Source: Desulfobacterales bacterium
GTDB lineage: Bacteria > Desulfobacterota > Desulfobacteria > Desulfobacterales > Desulfobacteraceae
Reading direction: 5' to 3'
DNA length: 10,110 nucleotides
Assembly (NCBI GenBank): GCA_022361135.1
Contig: JAKSBM010000622.1
Span: 1 to 10,110 of the forward strand
This document shows positions 6,466 through 10,110 of the stretch, piece by piece. The notes below the pieces were generated by a model that worked only from the letters and a program-made list of their open reading frames with translations, had not been told where the DNA came from and did no database searches. A program made the position numbers and the translations under genes. The first letter of the stretch is position 1. Each line of letters begins with the position of its first letter.

Positions 6466-8052
6466 ATGGGTACCCATCCATCCAAACCCCAGTTTCAGAA
6501 ATTAAAAAAAGCAGCTGAAGATATCATCCAGAAAAAGGGCAAAGACATTTATCTGGAAGAGCTTGAATCTGACATGGATTTAAAAAGCCTGCTCCATGAT
6601 CTCCAGGTCTACCAGGTGGAACTGGAAGTCCAAAACAATGAATTAAAACAGGCACAGCAGGAGTTGGAAATTGCAAAGGAACATTATTTCCAGCTCTTCA
6701 ATCAGATCCCGGTGGGATACATCTCCGTGGACAGCTCCGGAATTATCCTTAAATCCAATCAAGCTTTCCAGGAAATGATCCAGCAACCCTTTTCACGATT
6801 ATACCGGCGCCCCTTCCTCCACTTCATCGAACCCGCGGATCAAAACGCGTTCCTGGGCCATTTTCAGCAATTCATCCAAAACAAAGAAAGGCATCACCTG
6901 GATGTGCAACTCCGAGCGGTGGAGGGAAAGCAATTGGATGTCCAATTGGATGTCAAAATCCTTGAACGCCCACGGGAATACAACCAGGGGCAGGATATCA
7001 TTCTCATTTCAGTGGTGGATGTCACCGAAAAAAAACAAATACAAAGGGCCCTGCGGGAACATCGGAACCGCCTGGAAACCATCATTGAAGATATTCCGGC
7101 CATGGTCTGCCGCTTCAATGCCAAGGGTATCATTCTGTACAGCAACAATGATTTCGACCATATATACAAAACCGGGGCCTACCAAGGGGCTGACTATAAT
7201 TTCTTTGAGCTTATTCCCCAGGAACAAAGGGATTTCATCCAAATGGAATTCCTCAGCCTCACCCCGCCGTCTCCGACCAAGGTCATTGAATTTTCCACAC
7301 AAAAAGATGGGGAAGAACGCCACCATCGCTGGGCCATTCGAACCATATTCGACGATGAAAACAGCCCCGTTGCATACCAGCTGGCCGGACAGGACGTCAC
7401 CGAAGAATTACGAATTCTCAAGGAACGGGAGGAAAAGGAAAAACTCCAAAGCCTTGTGGAGCTCTCCGGAGCCGTCTGCCATGAACTGCGCCAGCCACTT
7501 CAGGTGGTTGTGGGGCGGGTTGAGCTGATATCCATGGATCTCAACCATGACAAACATCTATTAAAGGATATCGAAGAATTAAAGAAACAAATCCTTCGAA
7601 TCAATGCCGCCCTGAACCAATTGGACCATATCACCCGGTATAAAACCCGGTCCTATGTGGGCGATGTGAAAATCATCGATCTGAAAAAAGCCTGTGAACG
7701 GAGGAAATACCCGCGTTACTCTCCGAAAAAGCCCTTGAGCATAGAATTCACCAGCCCAGGCCTCCCCGCCGGGGAAGTCATTGACCTATCCAAGGGCGGA
7801 GTTTCCTTCCGCCCACCACGGGAAAACGATTATATGAATGGAGAGGAAGCCCTCCAATGCCGGATCATGGACCAGGCCAGGAACATCCTGGTGGACGATC
7901 TCTGGTGCACCCCATTGACCCGGAACCCAATGGATACGGATGTGACCCAATTACCGGCACAATCGCCCAGGCACAGGATGGCCTTCCAGGACCCGGGCAA
8001 AACCCAGCTCCTTGGGGTGGAAAAACTGCTGTACGAGATGTCCCCCCTCTAG
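6466..8052 (+). CDS. PAS-PAS-HisKA-PilZ signalling protein without ATPase domain
   Basis: A 528-residue cytoplasmic protein. An N-terminal helical region (LHDLQVYQVELEVQNNEL) leads into PAS 1 (~74-190, QIPVGYISVDSSG) and PAS 2 (~200-320, IPAMVCRFNAKG; ends DVTEE). A HisKA-like helical hairpin (~320-395) carries the H-box CHELRQPLQ with phospho-acceptor His339. There is no HATPase domain: none of its N, G1, F or G2 boxes occur. Instead the chain continues into a PilZ domain (~410-525) with the c-di-GMP motifs RKYPR (Arg413, Arg417) and DLSKGG (440-445). It cannot autophosphorylate; it probably receives phosphate from another kinase and also senses c-di-GMP (inference). The start at 6466 has AAGGA 8 bases upstream; the in-frame ATG at 6457 overlaps that site. 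It lies 15 bp after the CheB-CheR gene and 25 bp before the binding protein. Confidence 0.88.
   Translation: MGTHPSKPQFQKLKKAAEDIIQKKGKDIYLEELESDMDLKSLLHDLQVYQVELEVQNNELKQAQQELEIAKEHYFQLFNQIPVGYISVDSSGIILKSNQAFQEMIQQPFSRLYRRPFLHFIEPADQNAFLGHFQQFIQNKERHHLDVQLRAVEGKQLDVQLDVKILERPREYNQGQDIILISVVDVTEKKQIQRALREHRNRLETIIEDIPAMVCRFNAKGIILYSNNDFDHIYKTGAYQGADYNFFELIPQEQRDFIQMEFLSLTPPSPTKVIEFSTQKDGEERHHRWAIRTIFDDENSPVAYQLAGQDVTEELRILKEREEKEKLQSLVELSGAVCHELRQPLQVVVGRVELISMDLNHDKHLLKDIEELKKQILRINAALNQLDHITRYKTRSYVGDVKIIDLKKACERRKYPRYSPKKPLSIEFTSPGLPAGEVIDLSKGGVSFRPPRENDYMNGEEALQCRIMDQARNILVDDLWCTPLTRNPMDTDVTQLPAQSPRHRMAFQDPGKTQLLGVEKLLYEMSPL
6931..6954 (+). repeat. Perfect 12-bp tandem duplication inside PAS 1
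   Basis: CAATTGGATGTC occurs twice in a row (6931-6942, 6943-6954) and encodes QLDVQLDV. It keeps the frame. The two copies are identical at the DNA level, which suggests a recent slip event in a beta strand of the first PAS domain. Confidence 0.7.
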
Positions 8053-8077
8053 GACAAAATAAAAATTAGGATCTGAC

Positions 8078-9100
8078 ATGTTGCCACCCCAGCGAGTTCA
8101 ATTCACCATGGCCATGATCATCCTGGCCGTATGCCTGCAAACTTCCCCCGGGATATCCGCCCAACGAATCCTTGTGCTTGAAACCATGACCGCCCCCATT
8201 GTCCAAGAATTCACCCGGTCATTCATTGCCCGATTCAATCAACTCCATGGAAGCCGGGCCCCCAAAATCATTAAATTCAATGCCCAGGGGGATGGATCCC
8301 AGGCCAGGGCATTTTTAGCCAGGGAAAGCACATCCCATCCTCCGGACCTGGTGGTTTCCGTTGCAACCCTGGCAGCCAAGGCATCCAAAGCCATGCTGGG
8401 CCACACCCAAATTCCACAGGTTTTCATGTGTGTGACGGATCCGGTGGGGGCGGGACTTATTCCCTCACTGGACCAGGCGGCCGACAATATGACGGGGAAA
8501 GCCCACTATATCCCCGCGGAAACCAAAATAAATATGATCCTGAAAATCCTGGGACCACAACTGGGAGAGCGGCCGATTCGTTTTGGATATATTTACACGG
8601 ATTATCCCGCCGACCTCAGCGATTACGAACGCCTCCAAGACGCCGCCAGGACCATCAAAAACATCGTTTTCGTTCCCCGCAAAATAGCCTACCAACCCAT
8701 TGCCCAAAATAAAAAACAACTATTGGAACACGTCCGTGATGCCGCCCGGGAACTCCAGGGGAAAATCGATTATTTCTGGTCCCCCCGGGGCGTGTTGGCG
8801 GTGCTCCCGGACCATGATAAACTGCTGCTGGATTTTCCCCAAAGTCCCCTATTGGTCGGTGCAACGGAAAACAGTGTTAAAATGGGGGCATTGGTCCACA
8901 TCACCGGGGATCCCAAATCCCAGGCCCGGGATGTGGCCACCCTCTGCCATGCCATTTTAAATGGCAAATCCCCCGGGGATATCGCGCCCTCACTTCCCCG
9001 GGACATCCAGTTCTCCGTGAATCTGAAAACAGCCATTCGCTTGAACATGCCCATTCCGTCGGACATACTGGAACTGGCCAAGGGACACATCCATAATTGA
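8078..9100 (+). CDS. TrpX/DUF534-type periplasmic substrate-binding protein
   Basis: A 340-residue exported protein of the ABC substrate-binding family related to TrpX (DUF534, ABC_sub_bind). The signal peptide covers residues 1-28 (hydrophobic core MAMIILAVCL, cleavage after GISA). The mature part begins RILVLETM and shows family blocks PDLVVSVATLAAKA, IPQVFMCVTDPVGAGLI, NMTGKAHYIP and the C-terminal GDIAPSLPRDIQFSVNLKTA. Such proteins bind small ligands such as aromatic amino acids between two lobes. No permease or ATPase gene is seen beside it; instead it is followed 2 bp later by a membrane sensor. It may therefore act as a ligand-presenting co-sensor, not as a transport component (inference from context). 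ATG 8078 has AGGA about 7 bases upstream. Cys19 is preceded by Val, a poor lipobox, so a soluble periplasmic form is more likely. Confidence 0.87.
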   Translation: MLPPQRVQFTMAMIILAVCLQTSPGISAQRILVLETMTAPIVQEFTRSFIARFNQLHGSRAPKIIKFNAQGDGSQARAFLARESTSHPPDLVVSVATLAAKASKAMLGHTQIPQVFMCVTDPVGAGLIPSLDQAADNMTGKAHYIPAETKINMILKILGPQLGERPIRFGYIYTDYPADLSDYERLQDAARTIKNIVFVPRKIAYQPIAQNKKQLLEHVRDAARELQGKIDYFWSPRGVLAVLPDHDKLLLDFPQSPLLVGATENSVKMGALVHITGDPKSQARDVATLCHAILNGKSPGDIAPSLPRDIQFSVNLKTAIRLNMPIPSDILELAKGHIHN

Positions 9101-9102
9101 CC

Positions 9103-10110
9103 ATGGGATTCCAAACCAAAATCACCCTTTTCATTCTCCCCATCATCTTTGCCGCCGTGGCCGGGGTGGGGGTATGGAATTTCATGGCCGCCCGGGACAC
9201 GGTTTACCAATACACCTATGAACAAATCGACCTGATCCTGGAAGAGACCCTCTCCCATGAATTGATCCGCAGGGAAAAAATCCTCAGGCAGACGGAAATG
9301 GACCAGGTGGATTTCTTTGTCCGGGAATACCAGAATGAAGCCCTGGCCGCCCTGGGAAAGGAAATGGAAAATAAGGAGGGGGCATACGCAGTCCTGAACA
9401 GCCAGAAGGAATTCATTTTACTCCCCAAAGAAATGACCGCCCAAACCCTTTCCCCCCTCCTGGAAAAACTATTCAATGGAGCCCCGGAATTCCCCCAGCA
9501 GGGGCGATTCATGGACAAGGCCAGCCACCAGCAATTTTACGTTGCAGCGGCATTTCCCCCCTGGGGATGGACACTGGTATATTTCATTGAAGCCGCTCCC
9601 ATCCATGGGGCCATATCCGACATTTTCCGTCGAACCTGTATCATCATCTCTGTCTTCTTATTTTTAGGCATCCTGGGGCTTCTTGGAATCCTACGAAAGG
9701 TTCTTACCCAGCGGGTGGTCTTGCTGAAAACCGCTGCCGCCCGCATCGCAAGGGAACAATCCATCCAAACCATAGACATCAAATCCCACGACGAGTTGGG
9801 GGATCTGGCCCGATCCATGGAACTCATGTCCGAAACCCTCTACCACCACAACGTCAAACAGGAAAAAATGAAAACAGAACTCATGACCCTTAACCGGGAA
9901 TTGTTCACCAGTAACCAGAACCTGGAAGAAATGAGCAAAAACATGGAGATGCAGGTGGCCCAGCGAACCCAGACCCTGGAGGACATCAACCAGGAGTTGA
10001 CCGCCAATATCGCCTCCATCGAAGCCGAACTCAACCAGGCCAACCAGAAACGCACCCGCCTCACGGAAAAACTCTCCGGCTTGCTCCTGAAGCAGGCAGA
10101 CATGGTCCAG
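9103..10110 (+). CDS. Membrane sensor with periplasmic domain, HAMP and coiled coil (3' end outside window)
   Basis: The frame is open from ATG 9103 to the window edge (336 codons). Residues ~8-26 form TM helix 1, ~27-177 a periplasmic region ending with FPPWGWTLVYFIE, a Cache-like closing strand, and ~178-198 TM helix 2. A HAMP domain follows (~200-251, with the DELGDLA signature at 230-236). A long coiled coil (~252-334) leads out of the window. This is the N-terminal half of a sensor histidine kinase, diguanylate cyclase or chemoreceptor; HAMP plus a long coil ending in SGLLLKQADMVQ does not settle which. The start lies 2 bp after the stop of the binding-protein gene and lacks a close ribosome-binding site (AGGGA is about 17 bases away), so translation is probably coupled. 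The pairing with a periplasmic binding protein suggests that it senses the loaded form. Confidence 0.85.
   Translation, partial: MGFQTKITLFILPIIFAAVAGVGVWNFMAARDTVYQYTYEQIDLILEETLSHELIRREKILRQTEMDQVDFFVREYQNEALAALGKEMENKEGAYAVLNSQKEFILLPKEMTAQTLSPLLEKLFNGAPEFPQQGRFMDKASHQQFYVAAAFPPWGWTLVYFIEAAPIHGAISDIFRRTCIIISVFLFLGILGLLGILRKVLTQRVVLLKTAAARIAREQSIQTIDIKSHDELGDLARSMELMSETLYHHNVKQEKMKTELMTLNRELFTSNQNLEEMSKNMEMQVAQRTQTLEDINQELTANIASIEAELNQANQKRTRLTEKLSGLLLKQADMVQ

Noticed and set aside
7480..8052. Frameshift as the reason for the missing ATPase domain
   Set aside because: The PilZ domain follows in the same frame with intact motifs, and the 25-bp gap to the next gene leaves no room for a displaced domain of about 150 residues.
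8078..8161. Lipoprotein signal in the binding protein (Cys19)
   Set aside because: The residue before Cys is Val in LAVC, a poor lipobox, while a standard signal-peptidase I site (GISA) lies nine residues later.

Overview
The window reads as a chromosomal segment of a Gram-negative, anaerobic bacterium, most likely a sulfate-reducing deltaproteobacterium of the Desulfobacterales type. The reasons are a stand-alone FmdE-type protein, a DUF2889 protein, a SagB-type nitroreductase, and a signalling operon built from a CheB-CheR fusion, PAS/HisKA modules, a PilZ domain and a TrpX-like periplasmic binding protein. This placement rests on gene content and general impression; no database search was possible.

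Left part (1-3129), small independent genes. The 3' end of a SagB-type nitroreductase (+) converges on an FmdE-family protein (-). That gene is divergent from a DUF2889 protein (+), and the shared 183-bp gap can hold a promoter for each direction and a hairpin in the FmdE leader. DUF2889 converges on an alkyltransferase-like (ATL) DNA-repair protein (-) across an AT-rich gap holding a long imperfect inverted repeat. ATL is divergent from an EamA-family drug/metabolite exporter (+).

Middle (3130-3570), 441 bp without a convincing protein gene. It holds a 20-bp perfect inverted repeat behind the exporter, a good intrinsic terminator pointing to the minus strand, an AT-rich promoter-like stretch that could fire both ways, and a short inverted repeat in the leader of the following operon. 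The minus-strand promoter and terminator would frame a transcript of about 205 nt (small RNA or 39-codon mRNA).

Right part (3571-10110), one tightly packed plus-strand signal-transduction operon with gaps of 15, 25 and 2 bp. Its genes are a CheB-CheR-coiled coil-PAS protein without a kinase domain, a PAS-PAS-HisKA-PilZ protein that has a phospho-acceptor histidine but no ATPase domain, an exported TrpX/DUF534-type ligand-binding protein, and a membrane sensor (TM-periplasmic region-TM-HAMP-coiled coil) that runs off the window. A reasonable model, which is inference, is that the exported protein presents a small ligand to the membrane sensor. Its probable kinase domain beyond the window edge, or another kinase, would then phosphorylate the HisKA-PilZ protein, which would also read c-di-GMP, while the CheB-CheR fusion adjusts methylation of a receptor-like partner. 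The HisKA-PilZ fusion is the most unusual protein here.
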